From Hydromonas sp. (GTDB lineage: Bacteria; Pseudomonadota; Gammaproteobacteria; Burkholderiales; Burkholderiaceae), in assembly GCA_017495165.1 (NCBI GenBank), contig JAFEII010000002.1:162385-226384 (forward strand): 64,000 nt of DNA. Direction: 5' to 3'. The position numbers and the translations under genes are program-made. Position 1 is the stretch's first letter. Every line of letters begins with the position of its first letter. Positions 57,901-62,506 of this stretch are shown here, piece by piece. The notes beneath the pieces are model-generated. The model had not been told where the DNA came from. It worked only from the letters and a program-made list of their open reading frames with translations, and did no database searches.

Positions 57901-57990
57901 AGGACGCTACCTAAAAAATATCAAGATAGTGTTATTGAGGCCGCGAAACTTGGTGCTGATAAAAGCGTGGCAAGAATGCTAGGGGTTTAA
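48997..57990 (+). CDS. cdiA: CdiA-type contact-dependent inhibition effector (TpsA, filamentous hemagglutinin repeats)
   Basis: A 2997-residue exported toxin carrier. Extended signal peptide region (ESPR, MNHNMYKVIFSKTTGLLVAV) with cleavage near residue 83 (SMVQA). TPS domain follows (about 84-330, with NPNLAGGAARIIVNQV and IIANPAGISVNGGGF). FHA-1 repeats rich in N, T and G run to about 1350. A non-repetitive segment follows (about 1355-1780), including YLIETDPKFANYKNWLSSDY and LTSDIVWLVAQEVTLPNG, conserved in CdiA proteins. FHA-2 repeats run to about 2430, then the pretoxin region. The toxin boundary is VEEN at 2837-2840, a variant of VENN, leaving a CT toxin of about 160 residues that I do not recognise. 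The last about 500 bases are visibly more A/T-rich, as expected for a swapped-in module. Confidence 0.92.
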   Translation: MNHNMYKVIFSKTTGLLVAVSEHVSACGKTKSESSAVSSATHGHSNHTAQTTQADPQTSHARTIKPIAFGLMVSLGAASMVQAQIVADPNAPGNQRATILNTANGLPQVNIQTPSAAGVSLNQYKQFDVNNNGAILNNARLNTNTQTAGMVQANPNLAGGAARIIVNQVNSANPSLLNGYVEVAGQRAQVIIANPAGISVNGGGFVNASTATLTTGTPIINGGNLEGYRVTRGQVNIDGKGLDTQDADYTQILARSVQLNAGVWAKDLNVRTGANQIDATATTNQAITPTGTQPSYAIDSAALGGMYAGKITLIGTEQGLGVNNAGQISASAGNVQIDANGMLSNSGTINSNGSANQTRINTTSVNNSGTVSAQGNTQISTAAVVRNSGSIAAGRELTLKATDLNNTGGTLNGQRLDIRATSLNNTGGRVQQTGSQGLALNAADINNRNGGNIGFEPASSATNTGNPSSATNTGNATNPTTPANPSTAATGGTSTVVQPEPVQLAEGIIQINTTINNDAGQITANGGIDLTSNNGLTNSGTFNVNKLNVTGTVLDNSNGTITSTQAIINTNRIINTAGKLGSSSNLDLTANNLTNSKGSITADGTLTSNISGAVLNDAGTIASAGEQVLNADAINNTGGTIASTAAGLTVQSNGKVNNTKGATQSATSTKVTSTAFDNTDGQVAGATINLNTKNNTLTNTRGTVAAERTAINSGALSNDAGLIQGANQLVINTNGQTLANTNSGKAGGIISGGTLEIQSGDVKNTSGVVSSRAAQTVQANSISNTLGQFNSGASLNVTAYELTNTNGQVTASTTLAGNVAQTVKNDGGVIASNDALVLNAGTLNNDNGQVASAKSSATITSNNAISNVKGQLQAATTLKVTGSGLDNTDGQANAATVAIDTRNQTLTNTRGELSGADVAIRSGALLNDGAGLIQGNKTLEIHTNGQTLTNANSGATGGITSGGTLSIQAGDLINNAGYIGSKGRNTIGATQITNSGQITSQDAATISATGLDNRGGVIETTGNTSIAVGNGTVNNDNGLIRSGATAAINARAVTNTNTSAVDKGIEGINVSLNANTVDNTAGAIRADDTLAINSSGAVNNTNGLISSAKTSAIQDPNASKTLVVTNTNGTIIAGTNNTIDAKNLTGDGKVLSNGDMSISVADDLNNTATVQASKNLTLNSAGNISNTGKLIAGATNTINARSINNTATAEISGGTTQLSANDSITNRGLIDGDNTVLKAGNAVNNIGTGKIYGDHLSIGANTITNMGETVNGSTSTATIGARERLDLGAQTINNLGGGQVGQHSTIFSGNTMSIGGSLDADHNATGQGGTLNNDSSTIESLGDMTIAMGQINNINRHFKTDLRVVSAVHMGQVIGAGNSRPVGGWIDGGGPSQVYDIDPDKFAAMPDFTQDMGNDNTYLLNAAHGVYVHNAESNYLWVDNVGTWSDWILRDFVRTTQETTVVDTDPSKIISGGNLSLDTARLLNDNSKIIVGKELQGAVGNIENRETLGVRTVRDLGIGRSYWRGYGGRDSTETGVNDYDVTHPTQSITIDTSVKQIGVKVEPPQRGAEGKNDNDPISNATGAAGGAVTTQTQTTSQAAVATGGVTSVQSTSSTDPTLIKTGAINTNLPNSSLFSVNPNSAVYLIETDPKFANYKNWLSSDYMLGALNLDPQTMHKRLGDGFYEQKLIREQIAQLTGRRYLNGQSNDDEQYKALMSAGITFAGQYNLRPGIGLTNDQMARLTSDIVWLVAQEVTLPNGTKTTALVPKIYVAVKPGDIDGSGSLISANSINLKLNGDLNNSGTVSGRSVTQITAQNINNMGGRINADQLNLNARNDLNNIGGLIDANTSANLSAGRDVNSVTTTATAANNYGSKTIINRVAGIYVGNGADALVDGLGVDASRLNTLSITAGNNVNLVGSGTANDGVGGTVIKAGNNLNLSTVQVANAEKSYRDPKNGYSIDEKREVGATINGVGNLKLQAGNDLNARAANVNSETGSLIATAGHDVNITAGEESRSTVADSFTKKKGFLKKKTTQVHVESDTTNSIGSNFTGAQVVVSAGNDANIVGSNVISDDLTVINAKNNVNITAAQNTQAQSSFKETKKSGLMSSGGVGFTVGQKMNSTDTDSISKTLTGSTVGSLQGNTTITAGEKYNQVASTVNSPVGDVSIKAKSVDIVAGYNTQDTTTTSIQKQSGFTVALSTPVTDAVMAAKAVYDGSKDIGKSKNDRVNAMAVANTAWGAYQAGTDLGSATGMTGSGSGSGGSGVSVSITYGKSEAKQVSHDQAAISVGSTVNAGGNVNITATGAGEKSNINIVGSDVYGGTGAALKADNQINIVSATDVISNRSKNDSYSANAGVALAFDNGVSLGITAGGSYGKGKSNSDTVNQHNSHVGSGGLTTLESGGTTTIAGGQVTGKRVEVDAQDLIIQSKQDTNKANSQQFDASLQVTVGYGVSVSGSVSASKAKADYASVNEQSGIIAGDGGYNVNVKNNTNLIGGIVTSSQAAEDAGKNSFSTGTLTSTDVQNHADYSATGFGIGGGFAMNGTGANTNKMTPQNTSSAEQGKASLTANKSVGFGMDSGHDNSTTASGINTSNITITNAAGQAATGKSVEQIKAEVATGTTTDTVALNSGHIANNYDAQAVQDEINLQVKVTQEFDKTRQGVKAEFNQAIDDLKTEQKDPKTTPERSAEIDESLKKWQTGGVLLDIVAGGLAAPTNAVGGIVAGSLAPAVSYQIGQHFKENGTEGSFNHILAHTILGAAVAAAGGNNALIGGLAAGGAEAAAPAVMHYLYGKDTQVKDLTAEQKTTISAIVGLGGAAIGATGGAADVTQGSMAAVNAVEENQQINLGQWTNGLVMGMPPIVNACAGLVPGACDAYSKELQEKVAKKITLLDVAEFALEACSVAPTPAAGACRTASLLKDVGTVTYEVYTLISKDDATFKNNTKETQKIIIVNLFGEALKRTLEKKSVAFRTLPKKYQDSVIEAAKLGADKSVARMLGV
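56092..57510 (+). repeat. Long direct repeat, copy in cdiA
   Basis: 1419 bp of cdiA (codons 2366-2838) that recur at 59253-60671 with a constant offset of 3161 bp and no indels. In the core 56218-57296 (1079 bp) I see no difference between copies; substitutions cluster in the outer about 125 bp and 215 bp. It ends exactly at the toxin boundary motif. Confidence 0.9.
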
Positions 57991-57991
57991 C

Positions 57992-58309
57992 ATGAAGAAA
58001 AAATATTTTTTAGGGTGGCTTTTTTTGGTTGTTTCTTATTTAATCCAAATTATCTTTGCTATTGTTTCAAAAAAATACTCAATGTTGGCGTATTACACTG
58101 TTTTTTTTGTTTTATTTACACGTCCTTTTTATTTGTATAGCTTTAAAAACAAAAGGCCTTACCGTTCTTTTTTTTGGACTCAATTGGACTGGGATGTAAA
58201 AGATGGCCAAGACTGGAAGAATGCTTTAATTATTTTTTTAGATGGTTCATTGATTTTTTGCTTATCTATCATGGGATGGTATTTTTTATTGATTGAGCTT
58301 TTTTTATAA
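57992..58309 (+). CDS. cdiI: Probable CdiI immunity protein, membrane-embedded
   Basis: A 105-residue protein that begins one base after the cdiA stop, the place of the cognate immunity gene. It has three hydrophobic segments: about 6-25 (FLGWLFLVVSYLIQIIFAIV), 30-52, and 77-105 (IIFLDGSLIFCLSIMGWYF). No family is recognised. A membrane immunity protein suggests that the paired toxin acts at or in the inner membrane, for example as a pore former. That is inference from location and topology only. Confidence 0.7.
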   Translation: MKKKYFLGWLFLVVSYLIQIIFAIVSKKYSMLAYYTVFFVLFTRPFYLYSFKNKRPYRSFFWTQLDWDVKDGQDWKNALIIFLDGSLIFCLSIMGWYFLLIELFL

Positions 58310-58340
58310 AAACAACACGTAACCCGTAACACGGCTAAAA

Positions 58341-58387
58341 AGCCCGCGTAGCTCCGATTAGCAAAGCATAATCGGAGTTTATGCAAC
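58341..58387 (+). repeat. CDI intergenic repeat R1
   Basis: 47-bp block starting AGCCCGCGTAGCTCCGATTA with an internal hairpin CTCCGATTA ... TAATCGGAG. Nearly identical to blocks at 59049 and 61909 and to the truncated one at 62083. It follows the first immunity gene. Confidence 0.9.
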
Positions 58388-58391
58388 AAAT

Positions 58392-58444
58392 TGTCCTGTC
58401 CGCACCAAATTTGCACCGCCTTATCTTCAAATCGAACCATTTTT
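58392..58444. mobile_element. IS end remnant
   Basis: About 53 bp starting TGTCCTGTCCGCACCAAAT, matching the terminal sequence of the IS copies at 62109 and 62507 with a few substitutions. It sits between R1 and the broken toxin gene, so an IS insertion or deletion probably removed the front of that module. Confidence 0.75.
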
Positions 58445-58657
58445 ACAAAAGAAGAGTTGAAAGTTTTGTTGCAAGCACCATCGGTGGTTTCAACGCCAGC
58501 GTATTTGAGCTCATCTGGAAACTTCATACGGACTGTTAATGTTGGTTCTTTAGTTGGCATAGATGCAAAAAATGGCGGGCGCGCAACGAGCGTTTTTACT
58601 GTTATTACTGACGCTAAGGGAAACTTGGTAAATACCTTCCCTGGCTCGACTCGATAG
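58445..58657 (+). pseudogene. C-terminal stump of a displaced CDI toxin
   Basis: An open frame with no start of its own continues out of the IS remnant and encodes about 70 residues, including FTKEELKVLLQAPSVV, FIRTVNVGSLVGID and TVITDAKGNLVNTFPG. The V-x-T-D-x-x-G-N-x-x-x-x-F-P-G ending resembles the last strands of RNase-type polymorphic toxin domains (BECR/EndoU-like folds); that assignment is tentative. It ends 10 bp before an immunity-like gene, the expected toxin-immunity spacing. Lacks VENN and pretoxin parts. Confidence 0.6.
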
Positions 58658-58667
58658 GATTATAAAA

Positions 58668-58988
58668 ATGTTCACTATTTATTTGTGGGATGCAAACTAT
58701 TATGATGACGAAGACAAACTAACGCGAGCTGTTGAAAAAATGCCTCAAGCGAAAAATAAAAATGAGTTCTTGATCCAAACGAATGTGCTTCAATTTCCTA
58801 TTTTGTCTGAGCTCTCATTTTGCGATGAGTTGTTGTTAAATGCTGAGCAGCTGGTCAACTTAAAAGGGGAACTTAACTCCTTGTTAGAGTCTTTAAGCGA
58901 GAATGATAAAGCTTATGTGCAAGAGCTAATTTTGTTTATTCAAAAAGCATTTGAATTGCGCTTATGGGTGCTTTTTTCTCCTTTTTAA
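58668..58988 (+). CDS. Probable orphan CdiI immunity protein
   Basis: A 106-residue acidic, soluble protein (MFTIYLWDANYYDDEDKLTR ... LRLWVLFSPF) with amphipathic helices and no membrane segment. No family is recognised. It follows the broken toxin stump at typical CDI spacing, so it is probably that toxin's immunity gene kept after the toxin decayed. Such orphan immunities can protect against neighbours that still deploy the toxin. Confidence 0.6.
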   Translation: MFTIYLWDANYYDDEDKLTRAVEKMPQAKNKNEFLIQTNVLQFPILSELSFCDELLLNAEQLVNLKGELNSLLESLSENDKAYVQELILFIQKAFELRLWVLFSPF

Positions 58989-59048
58989 CCCGCAAGGCGC
59001 CTCAATCGTAAGCCGCATTCGCACATCAATGCGGCACATGGCTAAACC

Positions 59049-59095
59049 AGCCCGCGTAGCTCCGATTAGCAAAGCGTAATCGGAGTTTATGCAAC
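59049..59095 (+). repeat. CDI intergenic repeat R2
   Basis: Second full copy of the 47-bp block with the CTCCGATTA/TAATCGGAG hairpin. It is preceded at 59010-59036 by another hairpin block, CCGCATTC...AATGCGG, that also recurs after R3 (61964-61985). Confidence 0.9.
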
Positions 59096-59150
59096 CCGTA
59101 ACCTAGGCTCGCTCAGCAATGCAGAACATATTTAAACCAGAAAGCAATTT

Positions 59151-61460
59151 TTGAATTTACTGCGCTACTTCTTCCTAAAAACCCAAACCGCATTCATGCC
59201 GTTTGGGTTTTCGGGTTTAAGCCAACGCACCGAATTAGTTGCCACCACCATTGGCATCACCGCAGGGGGCAGCTACGGTAAAGGCAAGTCAAACTCGGAT
59301 ACCGTCAACCAGCACAACAGCCACGTCGGCAGCGGTGGATTGACCACACTCGAGAGCGGCGGCACGACCACGATAGCAGGCGGCCAAGTCACAGGCAAAC
59401 GCGTCGAAGTCGATGCACAAGACCTCATCATCCAAAGCAAACAAGACACCAATAAGGCCAACAGCCAACAGTTTGATGCAAGTTTGCAAGTGACCGTGGG
59501 TTATGGTGTCTCGGTCAGTGGCAGTGTATCGGCGAGCAAAGCCAAAGCCGATTACGCCAGTGTCAATGAGCAAAGCGGCATTATTGCGGGCGACGGTGGC
59601 TATAACGTGAATGTCAAAAACAACACCAACCTGATTGGCGGCATCGTCACCAGCAGCCAAGCCGCCGAAGACGCAGGTAAAAACAGCTTTAGCACGGGTA
59701 CACTCACCAGCACCGATGTACAAAACCATGCGGATTACAGTGCAACAGGGTTCGGCATCGGTGGTGGGTTTGCCATGAACGGCACGGGTGCAAATACCAA
59801 TAAAATGACCCCGCAAAACACCAGCAGCGCCGAACAAGGCAAGGCGAGTTTGACCGCGAATAAATCGGTTGGGTTTGGTATGGACAGCGGTCACGACAAC
59901 AGCACGACGGCGAGCGGTATCAACACGTCCAACATCACGATCACCAACGCAGCAGGCCAAGCGGCGACTGGGAAATCAGTTGAACAAATTAAGGCAGAAG
60001 TAGCGACAGGCACCACGACAGATACGGTGGCGTTGAACAGCGGTCACATCGCCAACAACTACGATGCACAAGCCGTTCAGGATGAAATCAATCTGCAAGT
60101 CAAAGTCACGCAAGAGTTTGATAAAACCCGCCAAGGGGTTAAAGCGGAGTTTAACCAAGCGATAGACGATCTTAAGACAGAACAAAAAGACCCTAAAACC
60201 ACACCAGAGCGCAGCGCAGAAATTGATGAAAGCCTTAAAAAGTGGCAAACAGGCGGGGTTTTACTCGACATCGTGGCAGGCGGCTTGGCAGCGCCAACCA
60301 ACGCAGTGGGCGGCATTGTTGCAGGCTCACTCGCCCCAGCGGTCTCGTACCAAATTGGCCAACACTTCAAAGAAAACGGCACAGAAGGCAGCTTTAACCA
60401 CATCCTCGCCCACACCATCCTAGGCGCAGCCGTGGCAGCCGCAGGCGGCAACAACGCACTCATCGGCGGCCTAGCCGCAGGCGGCGCAGAAGCCGCCGCC
60501 CCAGCGGTGATGCACTACCTCTACGGCAAAGACATCCAAGTCAAAGACCTCACCGCAGAACAAAAATCCACCATCAGCGCGATTGTGGGGCTGGGTGGTG
60601 CGGCAATTGGTGCGACAGGCGGTGCAGCGGATGTGACGCAGGGAAGTATGGCGGCGGTGAATGCGGTTGAGAATAATCAATATTCTGTAGGCCCCACAGC
60701 CTGCTTATCCGCATCTACTCAATCCCAATGCAAAGCAGCCACCATGTCGCCACAACAACAAAGGGAAGTGGCGCAATTTGTGATTGATGGTTTGCCTCTT
60801 GTAGGATCTGCTTCATCACTGTATGAGCTTTTTACAGGAAAAAGCGCTGTTTCAGAAGAGGAGGCCAATCGCTGGCTAGCGGGTGTTGGTGTGGCTGCTG
60901 GTTTTATCCCCGGTGGTAAAATTGGGGTCAAGTCTCTTACTGCTGCAATTGCCAAGTTAACAGGTAAAAAAACGGATGATGTCGCTAGAATCATTAATGC
61001 TCAGCCAGGTTCTAAAGGCAGCTGGAATCCAGATATCAATGCAAACATCAAACCCAAGACTTCGTATGTATTAGATAATGGTCACAAATACAGCACGGAC
61101 GCTTCTGCTCGCGTTACACAGGTAAGTGGTGATTTGAATTTAACTAAGATGGACAGAAATGGCTATCAACAATGTAAAGTGGGCAAATGCGGTAATGTGG
61201 GTGACCAAGGTGGACACCTCATCGCTGCAAGCCTCGGTGGTGCAGGAGATAAACTAAATCTCGTGCCGATGGATAAGGTACTCAACAATGGCCCATGGAA
61301 ATCAATGGAAAAACAACTTGCAGATGCGCTCAAAGCGGGTAAAAATGTGTCTATTAAGATTGATGTGGGGTATTCAGGGGCTTCGGCGAGGCCGAGCCAG
61401 TTTAGGGTTACACCAGTAATAAATGGTGTGCGCCAAAGACCATTAATCTTTAATCAATAG
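59151..61460 (+). CDS. Orphan cdiA-CT cassette with endonuclease toxin (no own start)
   Basis: The open frame covers 769 codons, but the first 34 come from terminator block T1 and have no SD; the cdiA homology begins at 59253. Codons 35-507 match CdiA residues 2366-2838 almost exactly. At VENN (506-509) the sequence diverges into a new C-terminus of about 260 residues. Its end has the signature of DNA/RNA non-specific endonucleases of the NS_2 type: DQGGHLIAASLGG (His about 689), KLNLVPMDKVLNNGPWKSME and SIKIDVGYSG. Lacking signal peptide and TPS domain, it cannot be exported alone. It is a silent toxin reservoir that could replace the current CdiA toxin by recombination over the repeat. Confidence 0.85.
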   Translation: MNLLRYFFLKTQTAFMPFGFSGLSQRTELVATTIGITAGGSYGKGKSNSDTVNQHNSHVGSGGLTTLESGGTTTIAGGQVTGKRVEVDAQDLIIQSKQDTNKANSQQFDASLQVTVGYGVSVSGSVSASKAKADYASVNEQSGIIAGDGGYNVNVKNNTNLIGGIVTSSQAAEDAGKNSFSTGTLTSTDVQNHADYSATGFGIGGGFAMNGTGANTNKMTPQNTSSAEQGKASLTANKSVGFGMDSGHDNSTTASGINTSNITITNAAGQAATGKSVEQIKAEVATGTTTDTVALNSGHIANNYDAQAVQDEINLQVKVTQEFDKTRQGVKAEFNQAIDDLKTEQKDPKTTPERSAEIDESLKKWQTGGVLLDIVAGGLAAPTNAVGGIVAGSLAPAVSYQIGQHFKENGTEGSFNHILAHTILGAAVAAAGGNNALIGGLAAGGAEAAAPAVMHYLYGKDIQVKDLTAEQKSTISAIVGLGGAAIGATGGAADVTQGSMAAVNAVENNQYSVGPTACLSASTQSQCKAATMSPQQQREVAQFVIDGLPLVGSASSLYELFTGKSAVSEEEANRWLAGVGVAAGFIPGGKIGVKSLTAAIAKLTGKKTDDVARIINAQPGSKGSWNPDINANIKPKTSYVLDNGHKYSTDASARVTQVSGDLNLTKMDRNGYQQCKVGKCGNVGDQGGHLIAASLGGAGDKLNLVPMDKVLNNGPWKSMEKQLADALKAGKNVSIKIDVGYSGASARPSQFRVTPVINGVRQRPLIFNQ
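59177..59211 (+). terminator. Terminator block T1 upstream of the orphan cassette
   Basis: AAAAACCCAAAC, inner GCAT-TC-ATGC stem, GTTTGGGTTTT. A long, self-complementary hairpin with a terminal T-run. Recurs at 62037-62070. It would block read-through transcription into the orphan cassette. Confidence 0.8.
59253..60671 (+). repeat. Long direct repeat, copy in the orphan cassette
   Basis: Partner of 56092-57510. About eight substitutions lie in the first 126 bp and roughly fifteen in the last 215 bp, with none seen in 59379-60457. This pattern suggests recent gene conversion or exchange. Confidence 0.9.
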
Positions 61461-61470
61461 GAAAAATAAT

Positions 61471-61893
61471 ATGATGAATGAGGATCAAGCCTATAAGGCT
61501 ATAGCACAAGCATTGCTATACTACATTGGGGATAATGAATGGGACTCTTGTAAATCTGTTATTGCTGTTTATGATGGTATGACAAGTCCTGATTATTACT
61601 ATTACGATAAAGGTATTGAATATGATTATCTAAAAGGTAATGAGGTGCCTATAAAAGCTGCAATTGATGAGTCTGAGGCCTGTTTTTATCTGCGTGACGA
61701 TCTTTTGCAAAAAACGGGTTCGCGCATCTGGGGTTTAACGTTCACACTCTATCCAACGGGCAAGTTTAATATTGACTACGACTACAATAAACCAGATGAC
61801 TATGAGGAAAGTGATGAGCAAATCACTGGAGATCAAGCGAATGAATCTTTGTTTAAGTTGGGATTTAGGGGGAAAAGTGAGCCCAATGAATAG
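61471..61893 (+). CDS. YezG-like (DUF600) immunity protein
   Basis: A 140-residue acidic soluble protein 10 bp after the orphan nuclease toxin. The segments WDSCKSVIAVYDG, CFYLRDDLLQ, and especially WGLTFTLYPTGKFNIDYDYN fit the YezG/DUF600 immunity family, whose members neutralise nuclease toxins such as Bacillus LXG proteins. The pairing with an NS_2-type endonuclease is consistent. SD: AGGAAAAATA upstream of ATG 61471; a second ATG follows at once. Confidence 0.72.
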   Translation: MMNEDQAYKAIAQALLYYIGDNEWDSCKSVIAVYDGMTSPDYYYYDKGIEYDYLKGNEVPIKAAIDESEACFYLRDDLLQKTGSRIWGLTFTLYPTGKFNIDYDYNKPDDYEESDEQITGDQANESLFKLGFRGKSEPNE

Positions 61894-61908
61894 CATTCAA
61901 AGCCGAGT

Positions 61909-61955
61909 AGCCCGCGTAGCTCCGATTAGCAAAGCGTAATCGGAGTTTATGCAAC
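61909..61955 (+). repeat. CDI intergenic repeat R3
   Basis: Third full copy of the 47-bp block, identical by eye to R2, following the YezG-like gene and followed by the CCGCATTC...AATGCGG block. Confidence 0.9.
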
Positions 61956-62036
61956 CCGTAAGCCGCATTCGCGCAACAATGCGGCGCACGCCCAAACTAG
62001 AAAGCACCCTTTGAACCTACGCGTTACTTCTTCCTT

Positions 62037-62070
62037 AAAACCCAAACCGCATTCGTGCCGTTTGGGTTTT
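62037..62070 (+). terminator. Terminator block T2
   Basis: AAAACCCAAAC...GTTTGGGTTTT, a near copy of T1, including similar flanking sequence (TACTTCTTCCT before it). Here it is followed at once by R4 and not by a cdiA-CT cassette. Confidence 0.8.
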
Positions 62071-62082
62071 GTGGTTTGAGTC

Positions 62083-62108
62083 AGCCCGCGTAGCTCCGAT
62101 TAGCAAAG
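62083..62108 (+). repeat. CDI intergenic repeat R4, truncated by IS
   Basis: First 26 bp of the 47-bp block; interrupted inside the hairpin loop exactly where the IS end TGTCCTGTCC begins. Confidence 0.88.
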
Positions 62109-62506
62109 TGTCCTGTCCGCACCAAATCCGCACCGCCTCATCTTCAAATCGAAGCATTTTTGAAGTTTTCACGTGCCAACTTAGCCCTGACAGGGCAGGG
62201 CGAGTCACGAAGTGGCTCTAAAAATACTCATTAAAAAGCAGTTTTCACAAGCCATTGTGCCGTGCAAGCGCAATCAAGCCTCACGCTTGCGGACAGCGCG
62301 CCAATACATCAATCAAAAATATGTGATGCCATCAATCAGGTGGCACATAAACGCCCGTCAACAAACCATCAAACGCCTGCACCAGTTCGGGTTTTGTGTT
62401 GTGTGATTTCGGGCGCGGCTTTTTAAAACGTTGCGTTTGGCTTTGCCAGACGTGCGCAGGTGTTTGGTGGCCAAGGTTGCTGTGGGTTCGCGCGTGGTTG
62501 TAAAAC
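62109..62506. mobile_element. Truncated IS copy (398 bp of one end)
   Basis: This block is nearly identical to 62507-62904, the end of the adjacent full copy, in the same orientation. It contains the last about 58 codons of the transposase gene (leftward). It stops precisely where the second copy's terminal TGTCCTGTCC starts. Confidence 0.85.
62332..62506 (-). pseudogene. Transposase C-terminal remnant
   Basis: Leftward frame encoding NHARTHSNLGHQTPAHVW and the ending GLLTGVYVPPD, the C-terminus of the transposase at 62730-63701 with a few substitutions. Its 5' part was lost when the second copy abutted it. Confidence 0.85.

Noticed and set aside
58391..58657. 88-codon frame as a complete small gene
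   Set aside because: It opens with TTG inside the IS-end remnant and has no SD. The first about 18 codons are IS sequence, so it is a toxin stump and not a full gene.
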